The notes: a model not told the origin generated them from the sequence alone. A stretch of 64,000 bases of DNA from Actinocatenispora sp963805605 (GCA_963805605.1 CAWDUX010000002.1:1116001-1180000), one strand, 5' to 3'. Numbered from the stretch's first letter, positions 27,810-36,646 are shown. Numbers and translations are program-made.

Positions 27810-28940
27810 GTGACCTTCACCGAACAGTTCGGGGGTGAGCCGGACGGGGTCTGGTTCGCCCCCGGTCGGGTCAACCTGATCGGTGAACACACCGACTACA
27901 ACGACGGATTCGTCCTGCCGTTCGCACTCGCCCAGCGCACCACGGTGACCGCCCGGGCGATCGACAAGCCACTGTGGACAGTCCACTCCGCACTCACCGG
28001 CGAGACGGTCGGCTTCGACACCGATCAACTGACCGAACCCGGCACAGTGACCGGCTGGGCCAGCTACGTGGCCGGAGTGGTCTGGGCACTGCGGGACGCC
28101 GGGCACCGGGTCCGCGGCGCCCAGCTGTCCGTGGAGTCCGACGTGCCCCTCGGCGCCGGGCTGTCCTCCTCCGCCGCTCTGGAATGTGCCGTACTGGAAG
28201 CACTCGCGGCACTGTCCGATCTGGACATTCCCGTGTCGGAACGGCCCCGCCTGGCGCAACGCGCCGAGAACGACTACGCCGGCATGCCGTGCGGCATCCT
28301 GGACCAGTCCGCCTCGGTACTGTGCCGGCAGGGCAACGCCCTGTTCCTGGACTGCCGCGACCTCACCGCCGAGCAGGTACCGTTCGACCTCGCCGCCGAC
28401 GATCTCGCGCTGCTGGTCATCGACACGCGGGCACCGCACCGGCACACCGACGGCGAGTACGCGGTGCGGCGGGCCAGCTGCGAACAGGCCGCCCGCACCC
28501 TCGGGATCCCCGCACTGCGCGACATCGAACCCGGCGCCCTCGACTCCGCCCTCGACGCGCTGCCCGACGACACCACCCGGCGGCGGGTCCGCCACGTGGT
28601 CACCGAGAACCAGCGGGTACTCGACACCGTGGCGATGCTGCGTTCCGGCGAGGTACGCGCCACCGGACCACTGCTGACCGCCTCGCACGCATCGATGCGC
28701 GACGACTACCAGATCACCGTTCCGCCGGTCGACACCGCCGTCGAGGTAGCACTACGGGCCGGCGCCTACGGCGCCCGGATGACCGGCGGCGGCTTCGGCG
28801 GCTGCGTACTGGCCCTCGTCGACGCCCACGCCACCGACCGCGTGACCGACGCGGTGACCACCGCCTTCGCGACAGCCGGATTCAACGCACCCGCCTACTT
28901 CCAGGCCCACCCGTCCGCCGGAGCCGGCCCCCTCCACTAA
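27810..28940 (+). CDS. galK: Galactokinase
   Basis: 376 residues from the GTG at 27810 (VTFTEQFGG) with GAGGG upstream. GRVNLIGEHTDYNDG is the galactokinase signature and PLGAGLSSSAALE the ATP-binding GHMP motif; GARMTGGGFGGCVLALV is motif 3. It phosphorylates galactose imported by the neighbouring ABC system. It lies 19 bases after galE and is the last gene of the operon. Confidence 0.95.
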   Translation: MTFTEQFGGEPDGVWFAPGRVNLIGEHTDYNDGFVLPFALAQRTTVTARAIDKPLWTVHSALTGETVGFDTDQLTEPGTVTGWASYVAGVVWALRDAGHRVRGAQLSVESDVPLGAGLSSSAALECAVLEALAALSDLDIPVSERPRLAQRAENDYAGMPCGILDQSASVLCRQGNALFLDCRDLTAEQVPFDLAADDLALLVIDTRAPHRHTDGEYAVRRASCEQAARTLGIPALRDIEPGALDSALDALPDDTTRRRVRHVVTENQRVLDTVAMLRSGEVRATGPLLTASHASMRDDYQITVPPVDTAVEVALRAGAYGARMTGGGFGGCVLALVDAHATDRVTDAVTTAFATAGFNAPAYFQAHPSAGAGPLH

Positions 28941-28954
28941 GCCCACCCGCACCC

Positions 28955-28989
28955 AGCACCAGCACCAGCACCAGCACCAGCACCAGCAC
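28955..28989. repeat. AGCACC hexanucleotide microsatellite
   Basis: Five full AGCACC units plus five bases of a sixth, directly after galK and directly before the first hairpin of the 29 kb element. It marks the junction between the gal operon and the nuclease-hairpin block. Confidence 0.9.
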
Positions 28990-29048
28990 GCATTTTCCCC
29001 GAATTCCCGTTTTGCCACTTTACTAAAAGGAACATTCGGGGAAAATAC
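28990..29048. repeat. Hairpin element 1 (5' pair)
   Basis: Arms ATTTTCCCCGAAT (28992-29004) and its exact complement (29034-29046) around a 29-base AT-rich loop. The conserved stem core CATTTTCCCCGAA is shared with the three other copies. It lies at the galK end of the block. Confidence 0.85.
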
Positions 29049-29068
29049 CGCTCCAGCTGAGGCCCGTT

Positions 29069-29134
29069 GGTGCATTTTCCCCGAATGTCCCGCGCGTCAA
29101 AATTCACTTACGTTCTTTTCGGGGAAAATGCACC
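29069..29134. repeat. Hairpin element 2 (5' pair)
   Basis: A perfect 17-bp stem: GGTGCATTTTCCCCGAA (29069-29085) and its complement at 29118-29134, with a 32-base loop. It follows element 1 after 20 bases. Its loop-proximal bases match elements 1 and 3 when read on the opposite strand (ACATTCGGGG), so the pair is head to head. Confidence 0.85.
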
Positions 29135-29258
29135 TTCAGCCTCGCGGGCTGATAGCTCGGCATGCAACTGTCCACAGGTAACAGCACCGGTAGCACACTT
29201 ATCCACAGGCCTGCCGCGGCACGTGGCGGAGCGGCTCGCTGCCCCGGATCGTTGCGGA

Positions 29259-30155
29259 ATGCGTACAGAAACTGATTCGCACCCGCTGCAACATCAGGTC
29301 TTCCTGGCCCGCGACGCGATCAGGGCAGGCCTCGTCACGTACCGCGAGCTGCGTACCAACGCGCGATGGACACCTGTACTCCGTGGCGTGTACGCGGACT
29401 CGTCCCTGCCATTCAACCACCGTACGAAACTGCGGGGAGCCGCGCTGCTCCTCCCCTCGGCAGCGGTGGTGACAGGTCTTTCATCTGCGTATCTCTGGGG
29501 AGTGGAGGTCGCGAGCGGTAGCGATCCGGTGGATGTCATCGTCCCGCCGAAGCGACGGTTCGGTCCGGTACGAGGCCTACGAATAGGCTACTCAGGAATG
29601 AATGAGCGTGAGATCACCAGACTTGGTGGTATTCGTACGGCAACCCCCGCTTCGACTGCCTGGGAACTGACCCGCCGGCTCCCGCTTCTTCAAGCCGTAT
29701 CGGTAATTGACGCTCTGTTACACCGTGGAGTGTTAGAGCACGAAGATCTCACCACCTTGCTGACACAGTGTGATACCCGCGCAGGAGCATCCGCTGCGCG
29801 ACGAGCCTTCGCCCTGACCGACAGACGAGCAGAGTCCCCACCCGAATCAGTGGTCCGGGTGCGCCTCACCCTCGCGGGATTTCCGCCGCCCATTCCCCAG
29901 TACGAGATCGTGGCCAATGGACGTTTCATCGCAAGAATGGATCTTGCCTGGCCGCAGTACAGGATCGCCATCGAATACGACGGCATATGGCACGCCGATC
30001 CTGGGCAGTTCGCCCGCGATAGGAGGCGCCTCAACGCCCTGATAGCGGCGGGCTGGACGGTGTACCACATCACCGGCTCGCAACTATATGACTGGGACGT
30101 CGTCGTACGCGACCTGTGGCGCCTGATCGATCTCCACCAGACGGCAGCATCCTGA
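29259..30155 (+). CDS. AbiEi-like winged-helix plus DUF559 (Vsr-like) endonuclease
   Basis: 298 residues from the ATG at 29259 (MRTETDSHPLQ); earlier in-frame starts read through hairpin element 2. The N-terminal half resembles the antitoxin-like winged helix found in AbiEi proteins (VTYRELRTNARWTPVLRGVYAD). The C-terminal about 100 residues form a restriction-endonuclease-like fold with RMDLAWPQYRIAIEYDGIWHAD and FARDRRRLNALIAAGWTVYHIT, matching the DUF559/Vsr core D-E-H pattern. Base composition is visibly less GC-rich than its neighbours, pointing to transfer. The target is unknown; its four flanking hairpins are candidate partners. Confidence 0.75.
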   Translation: MRTETDSHPLQHQVFLARDAIRAGLVTYRELRTNARWTPVLRGVYADSSLPFNHRTKLRGAALLLPSAAVVTGLSSAYLWGVEVASGSDPVDVIVPPKRRFGPVRGLRIGYSGMNEREITRLGGIRTATPASTAWELTRRLPLLQAVSVIDALLHRGVLEHEDLTTLLTQCDTRAGASAARRAFALTDRRAESPPESVVRVRLTLAGFPPPIPQYEIVANGRFIARMDLAWPQYRIAIEYDGIWHADPGQFARDRRRLNALIAAGWTVYHITGSQLYDWDVVVRDLWRLIDLHQTAAS

Positions 30156-30159
30156 CCAG

Positions 30160-30209
30160 TTTCAATCCCGGGCGGCGTGGCGCCTTTCAATCCCGGGCGG
30201 CGTGGCGCC
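30160..30209. repeat. 25-bp perfect tandem duplication
   Basis: A 25-base unit beginning TTTCAATCCCGGGCGG at 30160-30184 is repeated without a gap at 30185-30209. It follows the DUF559 gene stop directly. It looks like a recent slippage or repair duplication. Confidence 0.9.
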
Positions 30210-30233
30210 GGAGACCCCCGCAGCCTTCAGTGG

Positions 30234-30294
30234 GCATTTTCCCCGAATACGCGATTTGCGAGTTCCAAACTGACTGAACATTCGGGGAAAATGC
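30234..30294. repeat. Hairpin element 3 (3' pair)
   Basis: A perfect 15-bp stem: GCATTTTCCCCGAAT (30234-30248) and its complement at 30280-30294, with a 31-base loop. Stem and loop-proximal bases match element 1 in the same orientation. Confidence 0.85.
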
Positions 30295-30318
30295 ACCAAG
30301 AGACCACCCGCCAGGTGT

Positions 30319-30376
30319 CATTTTCCCCGAAAGTCCATTTCCTAATTCGGTCATTTTATAACTTTCGGGGAAAATG
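30319..30376. repeat. Hairpin element 4 (3' pair)
   Basis: A perfect 16-bp stem: CATTTTCCCCGAAAGT (30319-30334) and its complement at 30361-30376, with a 26-base AT-rich loop. The inner bases differ from the other copies (AAAGT instead of AAT), yet pairing is kept by matching changes on the other arm, evidence that the structure is selected. Confidence 0.85.
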
Positions 30377-30429
30377 CAAGCCGAGGTGTGAATGCGCGGC
30401 CAGTGCGGGGTGAGGAGCCCAGAAATGGC

Positions 30430-30466
30430 GGTGTCCGCTGCGCGCGGATCGCGCACAGCGGACACC
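30430..30466 (-). terminator. Terminator hairpin downstream of icd
   Basis: An 11-bp stem GGTGTCCGCTG (30430-30440) pairs with 30456-30466; an inner GCGCG/CGCGC stem extends it. It lies between the icd stop (30519, minus strand) and hairpin element 4. Confidence 0.7.
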
Positions 30467-30518
30467 GGTCGATCTGCCGAAGAGTCGGTCGGAACCGACC
30501 TCGGTCAGAGATCAGAGA

Positions 30519-31730
30519 TCAGGCGAGCTTCTTGGCCAACCGGTCGGCGATCGAGGTCATGAACTCGTCGGTGGTCTGCCAGGGAGCGTCCTTGCCGATC
30601 AGCAGCGCCAGGTCCTTGGTCATCTGACCGGCCTCGACGGTCTCGACGCAGGCCGCCTCGATCTCGCGGGCGAAGCCCTGCAGTTCGGGGGTGTTGTCGA
30701 GTTTGCCTCGGTGCTCCAGGCCCCGGGTCCAGGCGAAGATCGACGCGACCGGGTTGGTGGAGGTCTTCTCGCCCTGCTGCCAGCGGCGGAAGTGCCGGGT
30801 GACGGTGCCGTGCGCGGCTTCCGCTTCGACGGTGCGGCCGTCGGGGGTCATGAGCACGGAGGTCATCAGGCCCAGCGACCCGAAGCCCTGCGCGACCACG
30901 TCGGACTGTACGTCGCCGTCGTAGTTCTTGCAGGCCCACACGTAGCCGCCGTCGCCCTTGATGGCCTGCGCCACCATGTCGTCGATCAGCCGGTGCTCGT
31001 ACCAGATGCCCTTGGCGTCGAAGTCGGCCTTGAACTCGGCTTCGAAGACCTCGGCGAAGATGTCCTTGAACCGGCCGTCGTAGGCCTTCAGGATGGTGTT
31101 CTTCGTCGACAGGTAGACCGGGTAGTTGCGCTCCAGGCCGTAGCGCAGCGAGGCGCGGGCGAAGTCGCGGATCGACTCGTCGAAGTTGTACATGCCGACC
31201 GCGACACCGCCGCCGGGGAACTCGGCGACATTGAACTCCATCGGCGAGCCGTCGGTCGGGGTGTAGGTGATCGTCAGCTTGCCGGGGCCGGGCGCGACGA
31301 AGTCGGTGGCCTTGTACTGGTCGCCGTGCGCGTGCCGGCCGATGACGATCGGCTTGGTCCATCCCGGGACGTAGCGCGGAATGTTGGACATCACGATCGG
31401 CTCGCGGAAGATCACGCCGCCGAGGATGTTGCGGATGGTGCCGTTCGGGGAACGCCACATCTTCTTCAGGCCGAACTCCTCGACCCGCGCCTCGTCCGGT
31501 GTGATGGTGGCGCACTTGACGCCGACACCGTGGCGCTGGATCGCGTTCGCCGCATCGACAGTCACCTGGTCGTCGGTGGCGTCCCGATGTTCGATACCCA
31601 GGTCGTAGTACTCGAGGTCCACGTCGAGATAGGGCAGGATCAGCTGGTCTTTGATCTGCTTCCAGATGATCCGGGTCATCTCGTCGCCGTCGAGCTCGAC
31701 GACCGGGTTGGCTACCTTGATCTTGGCCAT
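30519..31730 (-). CDS. icd: NADP-dependent isocitrate dehydrogenase, eukaryote-like dimeric type
   Basis: 403 residues. It decarboxylates isocitrate to 2-oxoglutarate in the TCA cycle. VVELDGDEMTRIIWKQIKD, SPNGTIRNILGGVIFREPI and HGDQYKATD are diagnostic of the homodimeric class also found in eukaryotes, not the roughly 740-residue monomeric form of many actinomycetes. The start is ATG 31730. It lies downstream of mdh with a gap of 135 bases and ends at a terminator. Confidence 0.94.
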   Translation of the reverse strand: MAKIKVANPVVELDGDEMTRIIWKQIKDQLILPYLDVDLEYYDLGIEHRDATDDQVTVDAANAIQRHGVGVKCATITPDEARVEEFGLKKMWRSPNGTIRNILGGVIFREPIVMSNIPRYVPGWTKPIVIGRHAHGDQYKATDFVAPGPGKLTITYTPTDGSPMEFNVAEFPGGGVAVGMYNFDESIRDFARASLRYGLERNYPVYLSTKNTILKAYDGRFKDIFAEVFEAEFKADFDAKGIWYEHRLIDDMVAQAIKGDGGYVWACKNYDGDVQSDVVAQGFGSLGLMTSVLMTPDGRTVEAEAAHGTVTRHFRRWQQGEKTSTNPVASIFAWTRGLEHRGKLDNTPELQGFAREIEAACVETVEAGQMTKDLALLIGKDAPWQTTDEFMTSIADRLAKKLA

Positions 31731-31865
31731 CGGCCCGGCTCTCCTCTCATTGAATTAACAGTACGAGCGTACTGAAGAATTGCCCCGTCGGACAGTCGGG
31801 GTGCGCGGCCCCACAGTGGCTGTTACCAGTTCTTCGCCCCATGGTCACCAAGCCGGTTCACGCAG

Positions 31866-32816
31866 TCACAGTGCGGTGACATCGTCCTGCCTGGTCCGGA
31901 CCAGATCTGCCGCCTCACGCAACGCGTCCAGTTCGGTGGCGGTCAGTTCGACCTCGACGACCCGACGCACCCCGCCGGCGCCCAGTTCGGCCAGCACACC
32001 CAGGTACACCCCGGAGATACCGTACTGGCCGTCCAGCCAGGCGCACACCGGCAGTACCTCGCCGCCGTCGGTGGCCACCGCCCGCGCCATCCGGGCCGCC
32101 GCCGCGGACGGTGCGTAGTAGGCCGAACCGGTCCGGAGCAGCGCCACGATCTCCCCGCCGCCGGACCGGGTGCGCGACACGATGCCGTCCAAGCGTTCCG
32201 CCGAGAGCAACCCGACCAACGGCTCTCCATCCACAGTGGACCGTGAGGGCACCGGGACCATGGTGTCACCGTGCGAACCCAGCGTCAGGGTACGTACCGA
32301 GGACACCGGCACACCGAGCTCATCGGCCACGAACGTGCTGAACCGGGCGGTATCCAGAATTCCGGCCTGCCCCATGATCCGGGCCGGGGGAAATCCGGTC
32401 ACCTGCCGCATCAGCGCGGTCATCTCGTCCAATGGGTTGGACACCACGATGACGACCGCGTCCGGCGCGTGCCGGGCCAGATTGTCGCCCACCTGCCGGA
32501 CGATCTTCGCATTGCTCTGCAAAAGATCCAGGCGGCTCATCCCCGGCCTGCGGGCCAACCCGGCGGTCACCACGACCACCGCCGAGCCGGTGAGTACGTC
32601 GTACCCCTCGCCCGCCGGCCCGGTGGTTCGGCCGGTCACCTTCGTCTCGAAACCCTCGATCGCCCGGGACTGCCCGATATCCAGCGCCAGCCCCTCGGCC
32701 CGGCCCTCGACGACATCGGTCAGTGCCACCGTGTCGAACACGCCGCATTCGGCGAGCCGTTGCGCGGTCGTCGATCCGTAGAAACCGGCACCGACCACGG
32801 TGACCTTGCCACCCAT
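31866..32816 (-). CDS. mdh: Malate dehydrogenase (LDH-like group)
   Basis: 316 residues. The NAD-binding loop is VGAGFYGST, the catalytic histidine is in LGSHGDTMVP and substrate arginines are in LARRPGMSRLDLL. The length and GAGFYGST style place it with LDH-like malate dehydrogenases. It interconverts malate and oxaloacetate. The folD stop at 32833 is 16 bases upstream, so folD and mdh are one operon. Confidence 0.9.
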   Translation of the reverse strand: MGGKVTVVGAGFYGSTTAQRLAECGVFDTVALTDVVEGRAEGLALDIGQSRAIEGFETKVTGRTTGPAGEGYDVLTGSAVVVVTAGLARRPGMSRLDLLQSNAKIVRQVGDNLARHAPDAVVIVVSNPLDEMTALMRQVTGFPPARIMGQAGILDTARFSTFVADELGVPVSSVRTLTLGSHGDTMVPVPSRSTVDGEPLVGLLSAERLDGIVSRTRSGGGEIVALLRTGSAYYAPSAAAARMARAVATDGGEVLPVCAWLDGQYGISGVYLGVLAELGAGGVRRVVEVELTATELDALREAADLVRTRQDDVTAL

Positions 32817-32832
32817 CGGGGCACTCCCGTCG

Positions 32833-33705
32833 CTATCGGCGTACGACCCGCTCGGCCGCCTCCACCACGTTGGTCAGCAGCATCGCCCGGGTCATCGGGC
32901 CGATCCCGCCCGGTACCGGCGCCAGGAAACCGGCCACCTCCCGCAGGTCCGGATGCGCGTCGCCGGCCAGCTTCGCCTTGCCGCTCGCCGTGGTCCCCAC
33001 CCGGGTGATGCCCACGTCGACCACGGTCGCGCCCGGCCGCACCATGTCCGCGGTCAGCAGGTGCGGCGTGCCGGCCGCGGCCACCACGATGTCGGCGTTC
33101 CTGGTGTGCGCGGCCAGATCCCGGGTCCCGGTGTGGCACAGGGTCACGGTGGCGTTCTCGCTGCGTCGGGTCAGCAGCAGGCCGAGCGGCCGCCCCACCG
33201 TGGTGCCCCGGCCGACCACCGTCACCTCGGCGCCGCGCAGCGGGATGTCATAGCGGCGCAGCAGTTCCACGACGCCGCGCGGGGTGCACGGCAGCGCGGC
33301 GTCCTCGCCCAGTACGAGCCGACCCAGGTTGACCGGGTGCAGCCCGTCGGCGTCCTTGACCGGGTCCATCCGCTCCAGGATCGCCTGGGTGTCGATCTGG
33401 TCCGGCAGCGGCAACTGCACAATGTAGCCGGTGCAGGCCGGGTCGGCGTTCAGTTCGTCGACCACCGCGGCCACGTCCGCCTGGGTGGCGGTGGCGGGCA
33501 GATCGTGGCGCAGCGAGGTGATCCCGACCTCCGCGCAGTCCCGGTGCTTACCGGTCACGTACACGTGCGAACCAGGATCATCCCCGACCAGAACGGTGCC
33601 CAGGCCCGGTACGACGCCCTGCTGGGCGAGCACCTTCACCCTGGCCTGCAGGTCGTCCTTGATCGCCGCCGCAGTGGCCTTACCGTCCAGGATCGTCGCA
33701 GTCAC
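32833..33705 (-). CDS. folD: Bifunctional methylene-THF dehydrogenase / methenyl-THF cyclohydrolase
   Basis: 290 residues from the GTG at 33705 (VTATILDGKATAAAI). The catalytic lysine lies in the YVTGKHRDCAEVG segment and the signature PCTPRGVVELLRRYDIPL, VVGRGTTVGRPLGLLL and PVPGGIGPMTRAMLL motifs are intact. It interconverts one-carbon folates and supplies formyl-THF to purN and purH, which are encoded 5-7 kb away. Confidence 0.94.
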   Translation of the reverse strand: MTATILDGKATAAAIKDDLQARVKVLAQQGVVPGLGTVLVGDDPGSHVYVTGKHRDCAEVGITSLRHDLPATATQADVAAVVDELNADPACTGYIVQLPLPDQIDTQAILERMDPVKDADGLHPVNLGRLVLGEDAALPCTPRGVVELLRRYDIPLRGAEVTVVGRGTTVGRPLGLLLTRRSENATVTLCHTGTRDLAAHTRNADIVVAAAGTPHLLTADMVRPGATVVDVGITRVGTTASGKAKLAGDAHPDLREVAGFLAPVPGGIGPMTRAMLLTNVVEAAERVVRR

Positions 33706-33749
33706 ACCATCGAGTCTTTCACGTCCGCGGGCCCCCCGTACCCGGTGGG

Positions 33750-34019
33750 TCATCCCACCATTTCGTCCGGGTAGCACCAACGCCAGTCCTCGCCCGGCTC
33801 CGCCGAACGCATCACCGGGTGCTGCGTACCGCGGTAGTGGTGGGTCGCGTGCGACGCCGGGGAGGAGTCGCAGCAGCCGACGTACCCGCAGTTGAGGCAG
33901 AGGCGCAGATGTACCCAGTCGCGGCGCCCCTCGGCGAGGCAACCGGTACACCCCGCGGCGGTCTGCGGCGGCGGGTCCGGACGGCCGGCGGCGTCGGCAA
34001 GATGTTCACAGCTACTCAT
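33750..34019 (-). CDS. UBP-type zinc finger protein
   Basis: 89 residues from the ATG at 34019 (MSSCEHLAD); a TTG at 34031 would add four residues and overlap the antiporter stop. Cysteines and histidines in CEH, GCTGCL, CLNCGYVGCCD and the HATHHYRGTQHP stretch form the ZnF-UBP fold. In eukaryotes this domain binds ubiquitin tails. In bacteria it is often found next to transporters with unknown role. It is coupled to the NhaP gene by a 4-base gap. Confidence 0.85.
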   Translation of the reverse strand: MSSCEHLADAAGRPDPPPQTAAGCTGCLAEGRRDWVHLRLCLNCGYVGCCDSSPASHATHHYRGTQHPVMRSAEPGEDWRWCYPDEMVG

Positions 34020-34023
34020 AGCT

Positions 34024-35607
34024 TCATTCAACTACCTCGTCCCGGCGCAGCAGCGACTCCTCCAGATCCATGTCCCGTTGCGCCCGCCGAAGTACCTCCT
34101 CGGGTATCTGTCCCTGGTCCCGCGCCTCGCGGAAGACGGTCCGCTCGGCCTCCAGCATCTCCCCGCGCAACCGGCGGTACACCGCCGCCGGCGACCGCCC
34201 CGGATCGCCGAGCCGCTCCCATGCCTGGTTGGTCCGGCTCTCCACCAGGGACCGCAGACGGAAAAGTACGTGCTCCGGCACCTCCGCGCCCTCGGCGAGT
34301 TCGGTCAGCCGATCCAGCGCGGCGCGGGTCGCCCGGTGCTGTACGGACGCCTCGACCAGCGCGTCCTTGCTCGGGTCGTCCGGCTGCACCCGCAGCCGGC
34401 GTACCAGGGTCGGCAGGGTCAGGCCCTGCACCACCAGGGTCACGATGATCACCGAGAACGCCAGCCAGACGAACAGGTCGCGGCCCGGGAACGCCACCCC
34501 GTACGCCATCCGTGGCAGCGAGAACGCCGCGGCGAGGGTCACCACACCGCGCATCCCGGCCCAGGCGACCACGGTCGGCGCCGCCAGCGGGATCCGGGGC
34601 CCGCGGTCGCGTACCCGGGGAATCAGCCGGGCCAGGTAGGTGGCCGGGTACATCCACGCGAACCGGGTCACCACCACCACCCCGACCACCGTCGCGGTGG
34701 TTGCCGCGATAACCAGCGGCGAGGAGTGCAGCGCCAGTACGACACTGCGCAGCTGGAGCCCCACCAGCAGGAACACCGAGCCCTCCAGCAGGAAACGGAC
34801 CATCCGCCAGAATGCCTCCATCTGCAGCCGGGAGGCCGCGGACATCAACAACGGCCACCGGTGCCCCAGGTACAGCCCCGCGGTCACCACCGCCACCACG
34901 CCCGAGCCCTCGATCAGTTCCGCCGGGAAGAACGCCAGGTACGGGGTGAGCAGCGACAGGGCGTTGTCCAGCAGCGGCTCGGTGGTACGCCGGTGCAGGA
35001 ACGCCACCACCACGGCCACCACCAGACCGACCGCCAGTCCGCCACCGACCGCCAGCGCGGCGTGTACCGCGATGCCCTGCGCGGTGACCGCCGCGCCCGT
35101 CACCGCGGCGATCGCCAGACGCAACGTGACCAGCGCCGTGGCGTCGTTGACCAGGCTCTCGCCCTCCAGGATCGTCACCATCGAGCGGGGCAGGCCGATC
35201 CGGCGGGCGACCGCGGTGGCGGCCACCGCGTCCGGCGGGGCGACCACCGCACCCAGCGCGAATGTGGCGGGCAGCGGAAGTACGGGCAGCACCGCGTGCA
35301 GCGCCAGGCCCACCGCGAACGTGGTGAACAGCGTCAGCCCCACCGCCAGCAGCAGGATCGGCCGCAGGTGCAGCCGGAACGCCGGTACCGAGGTCTCGAT
35401 CGCCGCGACGTAGAGCAGCGGCGGCAGGATGCCGACCAGTACGAGTTCCGGGTCGAGCGCGACACCGGCCAGTCCGGGGATCACCGAGAGCCCGATTCCG
35501 ACCAGTACCAGCAGGATCGGGGCGAGCAGCCCGATCCGGCGGGCGACCGCGTTCACCGCGGTGACCACCACCGCGAGCAGGAAAACGGTCAGCAGTCCAG
35601 TCGTCAC
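34024..35607 (-). CDS. Na+/H+ antiporter, CPA1/NhaP type
   Basis: 527 residues with about twelve hydrophobic helices, including the ion-site segment GAVVAPPDAVAATAVARRIG and ESLVNDATALV. The last about 130 residues are a hydrophilic helical cytoplasmic domain (RLRSLVESRTNQAWERLGDPGR). It should exchange cytoplasmic Na+ or K+ for protons. The zinc-finger protein downstream may act on this tail (inference). Confidence 0.9.
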   Translation of the reverse strand: MTTGLLTVFLLAVVVTAVNAVARRIGLLAPILLVLVGIGLSVIPGLAGVALDPELVLVGILPPLLYVAAIETSVPAFRLHLRPILLLAVGLTLFTTFAVGLALHAVLPVLPLPATFALGAVVAPPDAVAATAVARRIGLPRSMVTILEGESLVNDATALVTLRLAIAAVTGAAVTAQGIAVHAALAVGGGLAVGLVVAVVVAFLHRRTTEPLLDNALSLLTPYLAFFPAELIEGSGVVAVVTAGLYLGHRWPLLMSAASRLQMEAFWRMVRFLLEGSVFLLVGLQLRSVVLALHSSPLVIAATTATVVGVVVVTRFAWMYPATYLARLIPRVRDRGPRIPLAAPTVVAWAGMRGVVTLAAAFSLPRMAYGVAFPGRDLFVWLAFSVIIVTLVVQGLTLPTLVRRLRVQPDDPSKDALVEASVQHRATRAALDRLTELAEGAEVPEHVLFRLRSLVESRTNQAWERLGDPGRSPAAVYRRLRGEMLEAERTVFREARDQGQIPEEVLRRAQRDMDLEESLLRRDEVVE

Positions 35608-35734
35608 CCCGCCACCCCCTGGTACCTGCGGCGAGCGTACGTGCCGGGACAGCGGACGGTGACACGGTCCGGCAATGCGGACGGTGACGCGGTCCGGCGG
35701 CCGCCAGCCGAGCTCGGGCGGGGTCGGCGCAGGA

Positions 35735-35772
35735 CGGTGCCGGGGCCGCCCGAGCGGGTGGTCCCGGCACCG
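35735..35772 (-). terminator. Terminator of the peptidase-partner operon
   Basis: A 10-bp stem CGGTGCCGGG/CCCGGCACCG enclosing a second stem (CCGCCC with GGGTGG). It sits between the stop at 35791 and the antiporter start. Confidence 0.65.
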
Positions 35773-35790
35773 TGGTGCAGTAGAGCTACC

Positions 35791-36639
35791 TCAGCGCAGC
35801 CGGCTGACCAGCCGGGGCGCTACCCGACGCAGCAGCATCGCACCGGCCAGGCCGGCGAGCGCGATACCGGCCAGCAGGTAGCCGACCGGCGGAACGCTGT
35901 GCTGTACGGGCGCCGGGGTGGCCGCCCGGGGCAGCCAGTTGCCACCGACAGTGTGCTTGCGGGCGTACGTCGAGCCCGCCATCTTGTCCGCGTACCGCTG
36001 GTGCACCAGCGTGCGGTAGGCGGCGAGGGTCACGCCGTGCGCGCCGACCGACTTGCGGGCGATCTCGTTGAGCGGCAGTACCCGGCCGTCCCGGACGGCG
36101 TACCAGGCGTTGATCTGCGGCTCGCGGAACGCGGTCCCGGTGCCCGCCTGCGCGGCGTAGTCGACCTCATCGCTGCCCGAGGCGATGTTGACCTCGGTCC
36201 ACGCGTTGCCGCGCTGGGCATCCCGTACGGTCCAGACCGTGGCGTGCTGTCCGTCCAAGGACACCGCGTCGGTGGCCAGGTACGCCAGCTTCGCCACCGG
36301 CGCGTCGCCGGTGCCCGCCGCGACGAAGTCCGGGTTCAGGTAGTAGACCGGCACCGTCGTGGCGAGGGTGGGGTCCATGGTCGCCGCGACGGCGGCCCGG
36401 TGCGCGGCGTTCCTGTTCACTGCCGGGCGACCCCGGTCGGCGAAGAAGCCGGCGAGCAGCTTGTGTACGGCCGGGGTGTCGGCCGCCCGGTGCCCGGCGC
36501 CGAGGTCGGTCGCCGACGGCGTGCCGGAGATCGTCGACGGTGTCGCGGCGGCCGGAGCACCGACCGCCAGTACGGCCGCGCCGGCCACCGCCAGACCCAC
36601 GACGACGCGACGGGTGCGCGTACGCAGAGTTGCGTTCAT
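35791..36639 (-). CDS. Secreted, C-terminally membrane-anchored protein paired with a papain-like peptidase
   Basis: 282 residues from the ATG at 36639 with GAGG upstream. A signal peptide (VVVGLAVAGAAVLAVGAPAAA), a soluble domain of about 200 residues with no recognised family, and a C-terminal helix (VGYLLAGIALAGLAGAMLL) with basic tail. It follows the peptidase gene by 7 bases and is therefore a likely partner: substrate, inhibitor or presenter. The soluble domain contains VPVYYLNPDFV and YAVRDGRVLPLNEIA. Confidence 0.7.
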   Translation of the reverse strand: MNATLRTRTRRVVVGLAVAGAAVLAVGAPAAATPSTISGTPSATDLGAGHRAADTPAVHKLLAGFFADRGRPAVNRNAAHRAAVAATMDPTLATTVPVYYLNPDFVAAGTGDAPVAKLAYLATDAVSLDGQHATVWTVRDAQRGNAWTEVNIASGSDEVDYAAQAGTGTAFREPQINAWYAVRDGRVLPLNEIARKSVGAHGVTLAAYRTLVHQRYADKMAGSTYARKHTVGGNWLPRAATPAPVQHSVPPVGYLLAGIALAGLAGAMLLRRVAPRLVSRLR

Positions 36640-36646
36640 GGCTACC

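Noticed and set aside
28955..28989. AGCACC repeats as part of a coding tail of galK
   Set aside because: They lie after the galK stop at 28940 and the frame is closed.
28990..30376. The four hairpins read as a small CRISPR array
   Set aside because: Only four elements, each a self-complementary palindrome with its own loop and with a gene between the pairs; no regular repeat-spacer spacing or cas genes.
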